Positions 38,356 through 48,915 of a stretch of DNA of 64,000 bases are shown here, one piece after another. Within the stretch, counting starts at the first letter, position 1; each line of letters begins with the position of its first letter. The position numbers and the translations under genes were made by a program. The notes beneath the pieces were generated by a model. The model had not been told where the DNA came from. It saw only the letters and a program-made list of their open reading frames with translations, and made no database searches. The stretch comes from an uncultured Porphyromonadaceae bacterium (GTDB lineage Bacteria > Bacteroidota > Bacteroidia > Bacteroidales > Muribaculaceae): the NCBI GenBank assembly GCA_900550395.1, contig URSD01000002.1, positions 62,001 through 126,000 of the forward strand, in the 5' to 3' direction.

Positions 38356-40827
38356 TCAATGACGCAGATAAGTTTTCTTACCATTGATTATGTACAATCC
38401 CTCAGGCAAAGCCCTGACAGCATCCGAGCCTGCCTCACGAAGCAGAAGTATGCCTTGAAGGTTGTATACGGTATAGGCCTCGCTTTCCTCAGCGGCGACA
38501 TCGTCAATGCCTGAATATATCGTGACGGGACCATATGTAAACTCTTCGGTGGAGGTCCAGCCCGCAAAGTCGCTGTGGCGGCGTGTCAGCTGCCCTTTGG
38601 CGTCGTAGCTGTATTCAATATCCATTTCGGGTTCAGTCCTGCCGTCGGGATATTCATTGGAAGAACGGTATCTTATGACGTTGCGCGAATCGTCTACGGT
38701 ATAACTCGTCACATTGTTATATCCATCATAATTGTAATAAAACGTAAGAGTATTGTCCTCCACCTTACATATAGGCTCAACAGAATAATTCAGAACCCAA
38801 TCGTTCTTATCCGTGTCCCAGATGTAGCTTATAAGATTTGTTTCCGGATAAGTGACGATATTCGGATCGACACCATGATACTTCGGCTCGAAGTAATCAT
38901 TATACAGAATAGTTGGCTCTACCGGCATATGGTACTCGAAACTTGCTGCCGGATAGCGTTCTCTCACTTCCTTCAAACTGGGGACCCACTCCTCCAGAGC
39001 AGCAACCCAGTAGTAATAGGTGACAACCCTGTTCAGACCGGGATTGACAACAATCTTGGTCTGCGGTACGATATTGTGTTCAAGGTCAATGGTGCGCTTA
39101 ATTGTTACCTCGCTGCCATCGGGCATCTTCTCCACAAGGTCGCGTATAGTGCATCCCGTATGCTTCCATGTATCGGTATCATAGTCGTAGTCGTAATAAT
39201 CATATATACCCGCCTTATGATCCGTGACGGTACGGTTGCCTCTTTTCATTACTCCTGCCCCGTCATATCCGTAAGAATCGCTGACGGACTTGTCCTCTAC
39301 TGCGTCATAAATCAGTTTGGAACTGAGTCTCAGCTCTCCGCCGCCGGGACGTCTGTATTCATTGCGTGTAAAACCGCCTTTGTCGTCGTAAGCCACCTCA
39401 TACCTGAATTTCACCTGATTATTCTCATCAAGCATCGTATACGATGTGACGCGGCCCTCGTTGTCGAAAACACATGTATAATCCATCAGTTCCAGTGTCC
39501 CCGTGAGCTTCGCCCAGTTATCTCCTGTCCAGACGAGCCACGTCTGTAGTCCGTTGTCTTCGTTGATCACGCGCAGGCGCTTGAACTCCGTGCCTTCGCT
39601 ATCGCGGTAGCTGTAATCTGCCGTAATTCCGTCCACCTGCGTGACTATGGCATAATTGCCTGTAGTTTCGTCATACGTGATGCCATTCAGGGTATGTGTG
39701 TCGGCATCGAGCAGATAGTAGCTCGTGCTACTTGTTCCGCCGTATATCAGATTTGTGGACTCTGCCCTTACAAAATTGCCTTTGAAATAGGTATAGGTTG
39801 TTTTTAAAGTCGGGAGCAATTGCATTTTACCGTCCACTGTCTGCTGGTAGTATTCAATTGTCCAGCATTCATCGGGGCGCCGGACTGGATCCGTCAGATT
39901 GCGGTAACTGTCGGAATACTCGGTCTTTTTTGTAATGTTCCACTCACCGTAGGAGTTCATGCCGCTGATTACGAAATAAGAACCGTCGCCGGGTACCTCG
40001 AAATTACTCAGGGTACCAAAACCGGGTACAGCCTCACCGTTCTCATAATTAATATTCCAGCTGCCGCAAAAGTAACCGTTAACATTGAAAAATTCATATA
40101 AGTCATAGGACTTCACCCAATCTCTACCGTCGAAATTTTCCCTATGATAAATTGTATAGTTGTCGGTTTCACCTATTGTATAGGATGTGCGGAAGTTTTT
40201 TGCCTCTGTCGATTCCTCCAGCCACGTAAAACGGTCGGAGCCTTTCGGCGTAAAGCGTTTCCAACGATGTTCAGTTTTCATCTGGTTGGACTCATCATAC
40301 TGTATGGAATATACGGCATAGCCCTCGGTGTCATAATCCACATGGTAACTTGCGTATGACGATTTGTAGTCCTCGGTTTCCACCATTCCATTGGAATGGA
40401 ACGTGCGCACATTCTCGTCCTCCAGTGCGGATGTCGATGCATTGGTGCGCGTTTTCCTGTCCCATGCCTTTCCGGGAATAGCCCAGTGGTATTCGGTATT
40501 GAGCACGAGGCCACCTAAATCTTCAGATGCAAGAAAGCCGTACCGGTCGTAGCCATAGGTTGTCACGTTCGGTTCGTTTTCGCCGTACTGTGAAGTGTAT
40601 TTTATCAGTCGGTCCTCTTCGTGCGTCGCTTCTTCTTTCATCACCAGACGCGGAGGTGTTTTCGTGGTGAGCGTCGCTCCGGTCGGAGCTTTTTCAGTCT
40701 GTACCTGAATAGACGGCTGCGGTTCATATTCGCCGAATCCGGGCACTATCGTGTGCCTCGGCGAAGACCACATGCTGCACGTGCCGGCAGCAACCATGCA
40801 CACGGCAAGATAAAGCGTTTTTTTCAT
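38356..40827 (-). CDS. Large exported repeat protein with type IX secretion-like C terminus
   Basis: 823 residues. A signal peptide (about 1-21, MKKTLYLAVCMVAAGTCSMW) precedes a long beta-rich body in which segments such as DNEGRVTSYTMLDENNQVKF and SYDAKGQLTRRHSDFAGWT recur with YD/Rhs-like spacing. The last 60 residues (YTVYNLQGILLLREAG, then LPEGLYIINGKKTYLR) match the sorting-domain pattern of exported Bacteroidales proteins. I cannot assign a function; a cell-surface role is likely. The promoter spacer contains a G9 tract, suggesting variable expression. It is not obviously part of the polysaccharide pathway. Confidence 0.8.
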   Translation of the reverse strand: MKKTLYLAVCMVAAGTCSMWSSPRHTIVPGFGEYEPQPSIQVQTEKAPTGATLTTKTPPRLVMKEEATHEEDRLIKYTSQYGENEPNVTTYGYDRYGFLASEDLGGLVLNTEYHWAIPGKAWDRKTRTNASTSALEDENVRTFHSNGMVETEDYKSSYASYHVDYDTEGYAVYSIQYDESNQMKTEHRWKRFTPKGSDRFTWLEESTEAKNFRTSYTIGETDNYTIYHRENFDGRDWVKSYDLYEFFNVNGYFCGSWNINYENGEAVPGFGTLSNFEVPGDGSYFVISGMNSYGEWNITKKTEYSDSYRNLTDPVRRPDECWTIEYYQQTVDGKMQLLPTLKTTYTYFKGNFVRAESTNLIYGGTSSTSYYLLDADTHTLNGITYDETTGNYAIVTQVDGITADYSYRDSEGTEFKRLRVINEDNGLQTWLVWTGDNWAKLTGTLELMDYTCVFDNEGRVTSYTMLDENNQVKFRYEVAYDDKGGFTRNEYRRPGGGELRLSSKLIYDAVEDKSVSDSYGYDGAGVMKRGNRTVTDHKAGIYDYYDYDYDTDTWKHTGCTIRDLVEKMPDGSEVTIKRTIDLEHNIVPQTKIVVNPGLNRVVTYYYWVAALEEWVPSLKEVRERYPAASFEYHMPVEPTILYNDYFEPKYHGVDPNIVTYPETNLISYIWDTDKNDWVLNYSVEPICKVEDNTLTFYYNYDGYNNVTSYTVDDSRNVIRYRSSNEYPDGRTEPEMDIEYSYDAKGQLTRRHSDFAGWTSTEEFTYGPVTIYSGIDDVAAEESEAYTVYNLQGILLLREAGSDAVRALPEGLYIINGKKTYLRH

Positions 40828-40879
40828 GTAATGGATTAAGGGTTAAATGGTTTAAAAATAGGTTTATATACAGTTTTTG

Positions 40880-40911
40880 CAAATTTACGCAAAAATTACC
40901 CCCCCCCGCAA
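40880..40911 (-). promoter_or_regulatory. Promoter of the exported protein with a G9 tract in its spacer
   Basis: On the minus strand TTG (40911-40909) and TAAATTTG (40887-40880) are separated by 21 bases, nine of them a continuous G run (plus-strand C9 at 40899-40907). Other promoters in this window use spacers of 17-20. Slippage of the run would change spacing directly. Confidence 0.6.
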
Positions 40912-40935
40912 GTTAATAATTGTTAAATTCAACAT

Positions 40936-40969
40936 AAAACCCTCTGCCGCAGGTACGACAGAGGGTTTT
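40936..40969 (-). terminator. Intrinsic terminator of the acyl-CoA dehydrogenase/ETF operon
   Basis: AAAACCCTCTG (40936-40946) and CAGAGGGTTTT (40959-40969) form a perfect 11-bp stem around a 12-base loop, located 21 bases beyond the dehydrogenase stop; on the minus strand it ends in T4. Confidence 0.85.
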
Positions 40970-40990
40970 GTAAGTAAAAGTCTGTATGGA

Positions 40991-42691
40991 TTATGCTTCG
41001 TAGAGCGCCATCTGAGAGGGGTCGAAAGAGGCAATGAACTCGGCATGACGGGCAACCTCGGCCTGCGCCATCTTGGCATAGACGCGGGCGCTGCGTGCGA
41101 ACGACTCCGTGCGGGTGGCGTCGAGCAGCAACAGGTGGCTCATGATGATGTTGCCTGCCATCTCCACAAGGCGGCGTGCCATGAAATCGGTGAAGCGGGT
41201 ATCGCCCACGGCATTCACCTTCTCAACGGCCTTTGCATAGGTGTCGGTCAGACCGGCAAGCATTTCTTTGACGTCGGCCAGGCTTTCGGCCACGGGCTGC
41301 TCGGCATAGCTGTTGATGAGGTTGAGATAGGTGCCGGTGGTGACGTGGCGGATTGCCGCTACCACCTGAAGCTGTGTCGTACCCTCGTAGATGCTCGTGA
41401 TGCGGGCGTCGCGGTAGATGCGCTCGCAGGCGTAGTCCTTCATGAATCCGCTGCCGCCGTGTACCTGTATGCAGTCGTAGGCGTTCTGGTTGCAGTATTC
41501 GCTGGTCATGCCCTTTGCAAGAGGAGTGAGGGCGTCGGCCAGGCGGCTGTAAGCCTTCATTTCCTTACGCTCGTCGGGCGTCAGGCTGCGCTCCTTGGCG
41601 ATGTCCTCGTAGGCCTTGTACAGGTCCACGTAGCGGGAGCATTCGTAGAGCAGCGTGCGCGATGCGTCCAGCTTGGCCTTCATCACGCTTATCATTTCAG
41701 CTACGGCCGGGAACTCGATGATGGCCTTGCCGAACTGCTTGCGCTCCTTGGCGTAGGCCAGAGCCTCGCGGTAGGCAATCTCGCTGACGCCGACGCTCTG
41801 TGCGGCGATGCCGAGGCGGGCGCCGTTCATCAGAGCCATCACATACTTGATGAGGCCCATGCGGCGGGAGCCGACGAGTTCTGCCTTCGCATCCTTGTAG
41901 ACGAGTTCGCAGGTGGGCGAGCCCTTGATGCCCATCTTGTTCTCGATGCGTCGCACGGTCACACCGCCGTCGCGCTTGTCGTAGATGAACATGGAGAGGC
42001 CGCGGCCGTCTCTTGTACCCTCCTCACTGCGGGCGAGCACGAGATGGATGTCGCTGTCGCCGTTGGTGATGAAGCGCTTCACGCCGTTCAGGCGCCATGT
42101 GCCGTCGGGCTGCTCGGTAGCCTTGAGCATCACGCTCTGGAGGTCGGAGCCGGCGTCGGGCTCGGTGAGGTCCATCGACATGGTTTCGCCCTGACATACG
42201 CGGGGGATGTATTTTGCCTTCTGTTCTTCGCTGGCGAATTCATATATCGTCTCGGCGCAGTCCTGGAGGCCCCAGAGGTTCTCGAAGCCCGTGTCGGCGC
42301 GGCTGACGATGTCGGCGGCCATGATGTAGGGAGTAATGGGGAAGTTGAGTCCGCCGAAGCGACGGGGCATCGACATGCCCATCAGGCCGGCCTTGCGGCA
42401 TACGTCGAGGTTGGTCTCCGTTGCGGAAGCATAGTGGGCGTGGCCGTCGGAGCAGCTTGCTCCCTCGTGGTCTACGCTTTCGGCGTTCTCGGCGATCACA
42501 TTGCCGCAGATGTCGCCCACGATGTCGAGCACGCGCTCATAGTTGTCCATGGCGTCCTCGAAATCGACGGGTGCGTAGTCGTAGTTCTCGGCGTCGGCAT
42601 AGTTGCGTTCCTTGAGCTCTACGATTTTGCGCATCAGGGGATGGTTGAGGTGATGGCGCAAATCGGGATTGTCGGTAAAGAAGTTGGCCAT
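40991..42691 (-). CDS. Acyl-CoA dehydrogenase
   Basis: FAD-dependent acyl-CoA dehydrogenase, 566 residues, longer than the usual 380-400 because of a C-terminal extension seen in a subset of the family. Motifs: MSMDLTEPDAGSDLQSVMLK (substrate and FAD region), NGVKRFITNGDSDIHLVLA, and IYEGTTQLQVVAAIRH with the catalytic Glu. It is the third gene of an etfB-etfA-acd operon, so electrons should pass to the adjacent flavoprotein. The substrate chain length is not evident. Confidence 0.93.
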   Translation of the reverse strand: MANFFTDNPDLRHHLNHPLMRKIVELKERNYADAENYDYAPVDFEDAMDNYERVLDIVGDICGNVIAENAESVDHEGASCSDGHAHYASATETNLDVCRKAGLMGMSMPRRFGGLNFPITPYIMAADIVSRADTGFENLWGLQDCAETIYEFASEEQKAKYIPRVCQGETMSMDLTEPDAGSDLQSVMLKATEQPDGTWRLNGVKRFITNGDSDIHLVLARSEEGTRDGRGLSMFIYDKRDGGVTVRRIENKMGIKGSPTCELVYKDAKAELVGSRRMGLIKYVMALMNGARLGIAAQSVGVSEIAYREALAYAKERKQFGKAIIEFPAVAEMISVMKAKLDASRTLLYECSRYVDLYKAYEDIAKERSLTPDERKEMKAYSRLADALTPLAKGMTSEYCNQNAYDCIQVHGGSGFMKDYACERIYRDARITSIYEGTTQLQVVAAIRHVTTGTYLNLINSYAEQPVAESLADVKEMLAGLTDTYAKAVEKVNAVGDTRFTDFMARRLVEMAGNIIMSHLLLLDATRTESFARSARVYAKMAQAEVARHAEFIASFDPSQMALYEA

Positions 42692-42694
42692 AGC

Positions 42695-43723
42695 TTATTT
42701 GGAGTTTTTCTTGTAATACTTGATGAGTTTCGGAACCACTTCCTCCATCGGGCCGTTGATGACATAGTCGGCGATGGTGTTTATGGGAGCGTCGGGGTCG
42801 GTGTTGATGGAGATTATGATGCTGCTGTCCTGCATGCCGGCGATGTGCTGAATCTGGCCGGAGATGCCGCAGGCGATATACAGTTTGGGACGTACTGTCA
42901 CACCGGTCTGACCTATCTGACGGTCATGGTCGATGAAGCCTGCGTCGACGGCGGCACGCGATGCGCCCACCTCGGCTCCGAGAGTATCGGCCAGGTCGAA
43001 AAGCAGCTGGAAGTTCTCCTTGCTGCCCACGCCGTAACCGCCGGCCACGATGATGCTCGCGCCCTTGATGTTGGTCTTGGATTTCTCGATGTGGCGGTCG
43101 ATGATCTCCACGGCGTAGTCCTCGGGAGAGGTATAGCGCGAAGCGTCGAGGCTGATTACCTCGCCCTTGTGGTCGGGGTTGTAAACCTCTTTCTTCATCA
43201 CGCCCTCGCGCACGGTAGCCATCTGCGGACGGCACTCGGGGTTCACGATGGTAGCCACGATGTTACCGCCGAAAGCAGGACGTATCTGATAGAGCAGGTC
43301 CTTGTACTCCTTGCCGGTCTTGGGGTCGGTGTGGTCGCCGATTTCCAGAGCAGTGCAGTCGGCGGTGAGGCCGCTGTGCAGGCACGAGCTTACGCGGGGA
43401 CCGAGGTCACGGCCTATGCAGGTGGCGCCCATGAGGCAAACCTGAGGCTTGATCTCGCGGAAAAGGTTTATCAGCACGGCTGCGTGCGGATTGGAGGTAT
43501 AGGGATAGAGGCGCGGGTCCTCTACTTTGTAGACCACATCGGCGCCGTAAGGAAAGAGCTGCTTCTCGATGCCCTCGAGTTTGTCGCCGATGACGAGAGC
43601 CTCCAGCTTGACGCCGAGACGGTCGGCCAGCACGCGGCCCTTGGTAAGGAGTTCCAGACTGACATCGGCCACATGGCCGTCCTCGTACTCGCAGTAAACT
43701 ATAAGATTGTTGGTATCTGCCAT
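42695..43723 (-). CDS. etfA: Electron transfer flavoprotein subunit alpha
   Basis: 342 residues. The C-terminal FAD domain is clear: TVRPKLYIACGISGQIQHIA, then IISINTDPDAPINTIADYVI. The N-terminal domain pairs with EtfB. Three bases separate it from the dehydrogenase and nine from etfB, which fits one operon delivering electrons from the acyl-CoA dehydrogenase to a membrane acceptor. Confidence 0.95.
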   Translation of the reverse strand: MADTNNLIVYCEYEDGHVADVSLELLTKGRVLADRLGVKLEALVIGDKLEGIEKQLFPYGADVVYKVEDPRLYPYTSNPHAAVLINLFREIKPQVCLMGATCIGRDLGPRVSSCLHSGLTADCTALEIGDHTDPKTGKEYKDLLYQIRPAFGGNIVATIVNPECRPQMATVREGVMKKEVYNPDHKGEVISLDASRYTSPEDYAVEIIDRHIEKSKTNIKGASIIVAGGYGVGSKENFQLLFDLADTLGAEVGASRAAVDAGFIDHDRQIGQTGVTVRPKLYIACGISGQIQHIAGMQDSSIIISINTDPDAPINTIADYVINGPMEEVVPKLIKYYKKNSK

Positions 43724-43732
43724 AATTGTAGG

Positions 43733-44608
43733 TTAGCCTATTGTGTGGTTAGCGATAAGATCCTGAATGAGCTTCTCCACGGCGGCATCGTCGGCCGCAT
43801 CGAGCGTAAGGGCTTCCTTGGCGGTGAACACCACGTTGACGATGCCCTTTACCTTTGTGGGCGAGCCGGGCAGACCGATCTGCTCGGGGTCGGCCTCGAT
43901 GAAGGCTGCGTTCCACTCTTCGATGTTGAGGTCGGGGCGCTCGGCCAGTTTCTGCTGCTGTTCGGGGCTAAGCGATGCCTTCTCGGAGGGAGATGCGGAG
44001 CGCTTGTACTTCATCACGCGCTTTGCGTTGCGCGGACGGCACTCGGCCGCACTGCCGTTGACAGTGATTACGCAGGGCAGAGGAGCCTTCACGGTCTCCA
44101 CGCCATGCTCGAGACGGCGCAGCACGGTGACGTGGCCGTCCTCCAGCGAGAGGATGTCTTCAGCGTATGTAACCTGCGGGAGGCCGAGCTTTTCAGCTAT
44201 CTGCGGACCCACCTGGGCCGTGTCGCCGTCGATGGCCTGACGTCCTCCGAGTATGATGTCGAAGTTGCCGAATTTCTTCACGGCCTGGGCCAGCGAATAC
44301 GACGTAGCCAGCGTGTCGGCGCCGCCGAGGCAACGGTCAGTCAGCACTATGCCATGGTCGGCGCCTCGGTAGATGGCCTCGCGGATAATCTCGGCGGCAC
44401 GCGGCAGACCCATAGTGAGAATAGTCACGGTGGCGCCGGGATTCGCGTCCTTAAGGCGTAAAGCCTGCTCGAGGGCGTTCAGATCCTCAGGGTTGAAGAT
44501 GGCCGGAAGCGCGGCACGGTTGATGGTGCCGTCTTCTTTCATGGCATCCTTGCCGACATTGCGGGTATCCGGTACCTGCTTTGCCAACACAATGATGTTC
44601 AAACTCAT
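43733..44608 (-). CDS. etfB: Electron transfer flavoprotein subunit beta
   Basis: 291 residues; first gene of the operon. ADTLATSYSLAQAVKKFGNF, GGRQAIDGDTAQVGPQIAEK and VITVNGSAAECRPRNAKRVM are EtfB signatures, including the AMP-binding region. A well-formed promoter lies 46-76 bases upstream. Confidence 0.95.
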   Translation of the reverse strand: MSLNIIVLAKQVPDTRNVGKDAMKEDGTINRAALPAIFNPEDLNALEQALRLKDANPGATVTILTMGLPRAAEIIREAIYRGADHGIVLTDRCLGGADTLATSYSLAQAVKKFGNFDIILGGRQAIDGDTAQVGPQIAEKLGLPQVTYAEDILSLEDGHVTVLRRLEHGVETVKAPLPCVITVNGSAAECRPRNAKRVMKYKRSASPSEKASLSPEQQQKLAERPDLNIEEWNAAFIEADPEQIGLPGSPTKVKGIVNVVFTAKEALTLDAADDAAVEKLIQDLIANHTIG

Positions 44609-44653
44609 AACTATATTTGCTTATAGTGATTAAATTTTTTCAAAATTTCTCGG

Positions 44654-44684
44654 CAAAGGTAACAAATTATTGGCTATAATCAAA
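44654..44684 (-). promoter_or_regulatory. Promoter of the etfB-etfA-acd operon
   Basis: Minus strand TTTG (44684-44681), 19-base spacer, TACCTTTG (44661-44654). Start of transcription near 44647, leaving a leader of about 39 bases. Confidence 0.75.
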
Positions 44685-44752
44685 ATATATTGTCTGCCTA
44701 CGTCCCAAAACTCACGCCAAAAAACATTTTTTGGAAAAATTTCGCCAAATAA

Positions 44753-44784
44753 TTTGGCAGTTTCAGAAATTAGACCTAACTTTG
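44753..44784 (+). promoter_or_regulatory. Promoter of tRNA-His
   Basis: TTTG (44753-44756), 20-base spacer, TAACTTTG (44777-44784). Transcription should start about 10 bases before the mature tRNA. Confidence 0.75.
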
Positions 44785-44801
44785 CACTCGCAATCAGAAA
44801 T

Positions 44802-44879
<78 letters not shown>

Positions 44880-44890
44880 ATGAAATAACG

Positions 44891-44898
44891 TAACTTTG
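44891..44898 (+). promoter_or_regulatory. -7-type box between tRNA-His and the TIGR02757 gene
   Basis: TAACTTTG, an exact -7 consensus 64 bases before the ATG at 44963. No good -33 box is visible because the expected position falls in the tRNA 3' end, so it may be weak. Confidence 0.4.
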
Positions 44899-44962
44899 CA
44901 AAACTGAATTCAATGCGCGACGTGATGTCGGGCATTGTTTTTTATATAATAATCAGCAACAT

Positions 44963-45748
44963 ATGGACCATATAGACCCCTACATAGCCGAACTGCTCGA
45001 AACCGAGGCCGCACGCCTGAACGCTCCCGCATTCATCGCCGACGACCCTGTCCAGTTCCCGAGACGATTCTCCGCCCCGACCGACATCGAGGCCGCGGCC
45101 CTGCTCTGCGCCACCATAGCCTGGGGCAAACGGACCATGATATGCCGCAACTGCGAGCGTATGCTCGACATTATGGACAACCGGCCCACAGAATACATCC
45201 TCAGCGGAGAATACGAAGCGCTGGACGATGGGAAGAACATCCACCGCACTTTTTTCCAGGCCAATCTGAAGCACTGGCTGCGCGGACTGAACCGCATATT
45301 CCGCAAATACGGCAGCGTTGAAGGTCTTGCCGCGGCACGAGGAGTTGCCGATGAACCTGCCCCCGCATGGGCACTCGCCCGCGAGCTGAACACAGAGATG
45401 GCTGCCGCCAACGACAGCTGTCACGACTCACGCTGCCTGCCGCAGAATCTTGAATCCACAGCCCTGAAGCGCCTGAACATGGCTCTCCGCTGGCTCGTGC
45501 GACGCGACGGCATCGTAGACCTCGGCATATGGAATGCCCTCACGCCCGACAAGCTGTACATTCCGCTGGACGTTCACGTAGGCAATACGGCCCGCGACCT
45601 CGGACTCCTCACCCGTCGCAGCAACGACAGGCGAGCCGTTGAAGAACTCACCGCCGTGCTGCGCCGACTGCGCCCCGACGACCCCGTGGTCTACGACTTC
45701 GCCCTCTTCGGCATCGGCATAGAGGGGAGCAAAGTGAAAGACGCTTAA
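44963..45748 (+). CDS. TIGR02757 (DUF2400) family protein
   Basis: 261 residues. Recognised from [60 protein letters not shown] and the C-terminal [19 protein letters not shown]. The family is widespread in Bacteroidetes, is distantly related to helix-hairpin-helix DNA glycosylases, and has no assigned biochemical function. It converges on the RND gene and overlaps it by four bases. Confidence 0.88.
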   Translation: MDHIDPYIAELLETEAARLNAPAFIADDPVQFPRRFSAPTDIEAAALLCATIAWGKRTMICRNCERMLDIMDNRPTEYILSGEYEALDDGKNIHRTFFQANLKHWLRGLNRIFRKYGSVEGLAAARGVADEPAPAWALARELNTEMAAANDSCHDSRCLPQNLESTALKRLNMALRWLVRRDGIVDLGIWNALTPDKLYIPLDVHVGNTARDLGLLTRRSNDRRAVEELTAVLRRLRPDDPVVYDFALFGIGIEGSKVKDA

Positions 45749-48700
45749 ACGCCGTTGCTCTGGCCCGAACTCAGGCCGCTGTTGCCATGGAAGAACTTGT
45801 CGAGATGTTTTTCCTTGAATTTCTGGAGTATGACCCAGAAGTTGGGCACGAACAGAGTGCCTACAACGGCATTCACAGCCATACCGAACACCACCGCCGA
45901 GCCGAGGGCCACGCGGCTGCCGGCACCTGCGCCGGTGGCGAACAGCATGGGCATGACGCCGAACACAAATGCGAGAGCCGTCATCATGATGGGACGGAAA
46001 CGCACCCTGCCGGCATCCATCGCCGCAGTGGCTATATCCTGCCCGGCGGCGCGGTAGTCGCGCGCATACTCTACAATCAGAATGGCATTCTTCGCCGAGA
46101 GCCCCAGCAGCAGGATAATGCCTATCTGTGTGTATATGCTGATGCTCTGCCCCATGAATATACATCCCGTGACAGCGCCAAGAATGGCCGTTGGCATTGC
46201 AATCACGACGGCTATCGGGTCGGTAAGACTCTCGTATTGCGCGGCAAGCACCAGGATAGTGATTATCACGGCCAGAATGAGGACGAATGTTACAGTCGTG
46301 CCTGACTGAGTTTCCTGATATGCCTCGCCGGTCCAGGCGTATCCGTAGTTTTCACCTACGGCATCCGAAATCACCTCTTCCATGGCGGCAATCGCATCGG
46401 ACGAGCTCACGCCCTTGGCAGGAGTAGCCGTCAGCGAGGCCGTCTGGTACATATTATAACGGCTCACGGTAGCCGAGCCGAACGACGGCTCCATAGTGGC
46501 GAATGCGCTGAAAGGCACCATATCGCCCGACGCGTTGCGCACACTCAGAGCCAACACATCGGCTATGCGTCCGCGCGAGGCGGCATCGCCGCGCACCGTC
46601 ACCTGATAGACGCGTCCGAATTCCACAAAATCGTTGACGTAGCTGCCGCCCATGAATGCCGACAGAGCCGAGTAGACGCTCTCCAGCGTGAGGCCGCGCA
46701 ACTTCACCTTATCGCGGTCCACTTTCAGCGTATACTGCGGTATGGCGCCCTCGTAGAGAGAGCTCACCGACGCTATGCGCGGGTCTTTGGCTGCGGCAGC
46801 ACGGATGTCTTCAAGAGCAAGGCTCATGGCCTGCGCACCGCGGTTGTTGATGTCGAGCAGTTGCATCTCCAGACCCGACGACATGCCCAGGCCCGGTATG
46901 GCAGGCGGATTGAGTGCGAATACTATCGGTTCCTGCATCGCGGCGCCGAAGGTCTCGATCTGTCGTATGACTTCGTTTACGCCCTCTCCTTTGCTCTTGC
47001 GCTCGTCCCATGGCTTGAGTATTACGAACATCGAGCCGACGTTGCCGCCCGAACCGCCCCCGAGAAAACTGGTGCCGGCTATAGCCATGACATTCTTGAC
47101 GGCCGGAATCGTGGCGACACTGTCTGCCAGACGGTTCATGACCTTCTCCGTGCGGTCGAGCGACGCGCCGGAAGGCAGCTGTACAGAGGCGATGCAGTAG
47201 CCCATATCCTCAGCCGGGATATAAGACGTAGGCCAGCGCAGAAAGCCCCAGAAAGCGGCTCCCGTCAGCACGAAATACAGCGCGACGGCCACCCAGGGCT
47301 TGCGCACGAAGCGGCCCACGACCTTCATATAGGTGCCGTTGCAGACGTCTTCGCCCTTTCGCCACCAGCGGAAAAGGAAGAAACGCGGCGACTTGGAGGC
47401 CGGCTTCAGGAACAAGGCGCACATGGCGGGCGTGAACGTAAGGGCGTTGAAGCCCGAGAAGGCCGTACTGATGGCAATCGTCAGGGCGAACTGTTTGTAG
47501 AGCTCGCCTGTGATGCCGCTGACAAGGGCGGTAGGTATGAACACCGACAGCAACACGAGCACCTCGCCTATCACAGGCCCCTGCAGTTCTATCATGGCCT
47601 TCTCCGCCGCCTGACGCGGATTCAGTTTTCCTTCGTCAAGCAGGCGCGAGCAGTCCTCCACCACCACGATGGCGTCGTCCACCACGATTGCCACAGCCAG
47701 CACAAGGCCAAACAGCGTCAGCGTGTTGATGCTGAATCCCATCATCTTCATCACCGCGAAAGTGGCTATAAGCGACACCGGAATAGTGAGCATCGGGATA
47801 ATGACGGCACGCCAGCTCTGGAGGAACAGCAGAATGACTATCATGACGATGAGAGTGGTCTCCAGCAGCGTGACGAGCAGATCGTCTATGGATGCCGTCA
47901 CAAATTCTGTAGAGTTCTGCAATATTCTGACGGTGACACCCGGAGGCAGACGGCGCGAAAGTTCGTCAAGTTTCTTTTCCACGCCCTTGACTACATCCAG
48001 AGCATTTGCACCCGGGAGCTGATATACACCGATCAGCGCCACCTGCTGGCCGTTCACGCGCGCCACCTGGGAGTAATCGCTGCTGCCCAGCTCCACCCTC
48101 GCTATGTCGCGCAGGCGCAGCATGCCGCCGTCAGCATCAGTGCGTATCACTATGTTACCGAACTGGGAGGAATCGGTGAGGCGTCCGGGCGTCGTTATCG
48201 TGAACTCGAACGCCTGGCCGGGAGCCGAAGGCTGTGTACCCACCGAGCCGGCCGACACCTGTATGTTCTGCGACTGCACAGCCGTCATCACATCCTGAGG
48301 CGTAAGGCCGCGTGCGCGCATCTTCTGAGGGTCGAGCCACACGCGCATGCTGTACTGGCCGCCGCCGAAGGCCCCTACTCCGCCCACGCCGGGCACACGG
48401 GCTATCTCGTCCGTTATGTTGATGTTGGCGTAGTTGGTGAGGTACAGGGCGTCGTATCGCTCCGGGTCGTTGCTCTCAAGCGCGGCGAAAAGAACTATGT
48501 CCGACGACTCGGACATCACCGACACGCCTTGCTGTTTCACCGCGGCAGGCAGCTGCGCGTCGGCCATGGCTATGCGGTTCTGCACCTTTACGGCAGCCTC
48601 GTCAAGGTCAGTGCCGACCTCGAAAGTAATGGTAAGAGAATAAGAACCGTCGCTGCCGCAGGTACTGCTCATGTACATCATATCCTCCACGCCGTTCACC

Positions 48701-48906
48701 TGCTGTTCCAGTGGCACGGCTATGGTCCGTGCCACGGTTTCGGCATCCGCACCGGGATATGTAGCCATCACGCGCACGGTCGGAGGAGTGATGTCGGGAT
48801 ATTGGGCCACCGGCAGCGTATTGATAGTCAGCACGCCCGCGAGCAGCATCACCACCGCGAGAACGATGGAAAAAATCGGGCGCTCGATGAAAAATCTTGA
48901 GAACAT
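45745..48906 (-). CDS. RND multidrug efflux transporter (HAE1/AcrB-like)
   Basis: 1053 residues, inner-membrane trimeric pump with 12 helices. Opening [20 protein letters not shown], then the proton-relay acidic pair in [19 protein letters not shown] (TM4) and the TM10 Lys in [18 protein letters not shown]. Large periplasmic porter loops follow TM1 and TM7. It forms a tripartite system with the adaptor and outer-membrane channel encoded upstream in the same operon; substrates are unknown. Confidence 0.96.
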   Translation of the reverse strand: MFSRFFIERPIFSIVLAVVMLLAGVLTINTLPVAQYPDITPPTVRVMATYPGADAETVARTIAVPLEQQVNGVEDMMYMSSTCGSDGSYSLTITFEVGTDLDEAAVKVQNRIAMADAQLPAAVKQQGVSVMSESSDIVLFAALESNDPERYDALYLTNYANINITDEIARVPGVGGVGAFGGGQYSMRVWLDPQKMRARGLTPQDVMTAVQSQNIQVSAGSVGTQPSAPGQAFEFTITTPGRLTDSSQFGNIVIRTDADGGMLRLRDIARVELGSSDYSQVARVNGQQVALIGVYQLPGANALDVVKGVEKKLDELSRRLPPGVTVRILQNSTEFVTASIDDLLVTLLETTLIVMIVILLFLQSWRAVIIPMLTIPVSLIATFAVMKMMGFSINTLTLFGLVLAVAIVVDDAIVVVEDCSRLLDEGKLNPRQAAEKAMIELQGPVIGEVLVLLSVFIPTALVSGITGELYKQFALTIAISTAFSGFNALTFTPAMCALFLKPASKSPRFFLFRWWRKGEDVCNGTYMKVVGRFVRKPWVAVALYFVLTGAAFWGFLRWPTSYIPAEDMGYCIASVQLPSGASLDRTEKVMNRLADSVATIPAVKNVMAIAGTSFLGGGSGGNVGSMFVILKPWDERKSKGEGVNEVIRQIETFGAAMQEPIVFALNPPAIPGLGMSSGLEMQLLDINNRGAQAMSLALEDIRAAAAKDPRIASVSSLYEGAIPQYTLKVDRDKVKLRGLTLESVYSALSAFMGGSYVNDFVEFGRVYQVTVRGDAASRGRIADVLALSVRNASGDMVPFSAFATMEPSFGSATVSRYNMYQTASLTATPAKGVSSSDAIAAMEEVISDAVGENYGYAWTGEAYQETQSGTTVTFVLILAVIITILVLAAQYESLTDPIAVVIAMPTAILGAVTGCIFMGQSISIYTQIGIILLLGLSAKNAILIVEYARDYRAAGQDIATAAMDAGRVRFRPIMMTALAFVFGVMPMLFATGAGAGSRVALGSAVVFGMAVNAVVGTLFVPNFWVILQKFKEKHLDKFFHGNSGLSSGQSNGV

Positions 48907-48915
48907 GGCGTTGAG

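Noticed and set aside
40877..44461. A 1194-codon open frame on the plus strand
   Set aside because: It lies antisense to the acyl-CoA dehydrogenase, etfA and etfB genes, which have clear motifs; the frame is low-complexity Ala/Gly/Val/His-rich, as expected from the reverse complement of a GC-rich, codon-biased operon.
46861..48900. A 679-codon plus-strand open frame
   Set aside because: Antisense to the RND pump gene; rich in Arg and His and without any recognisable domain.
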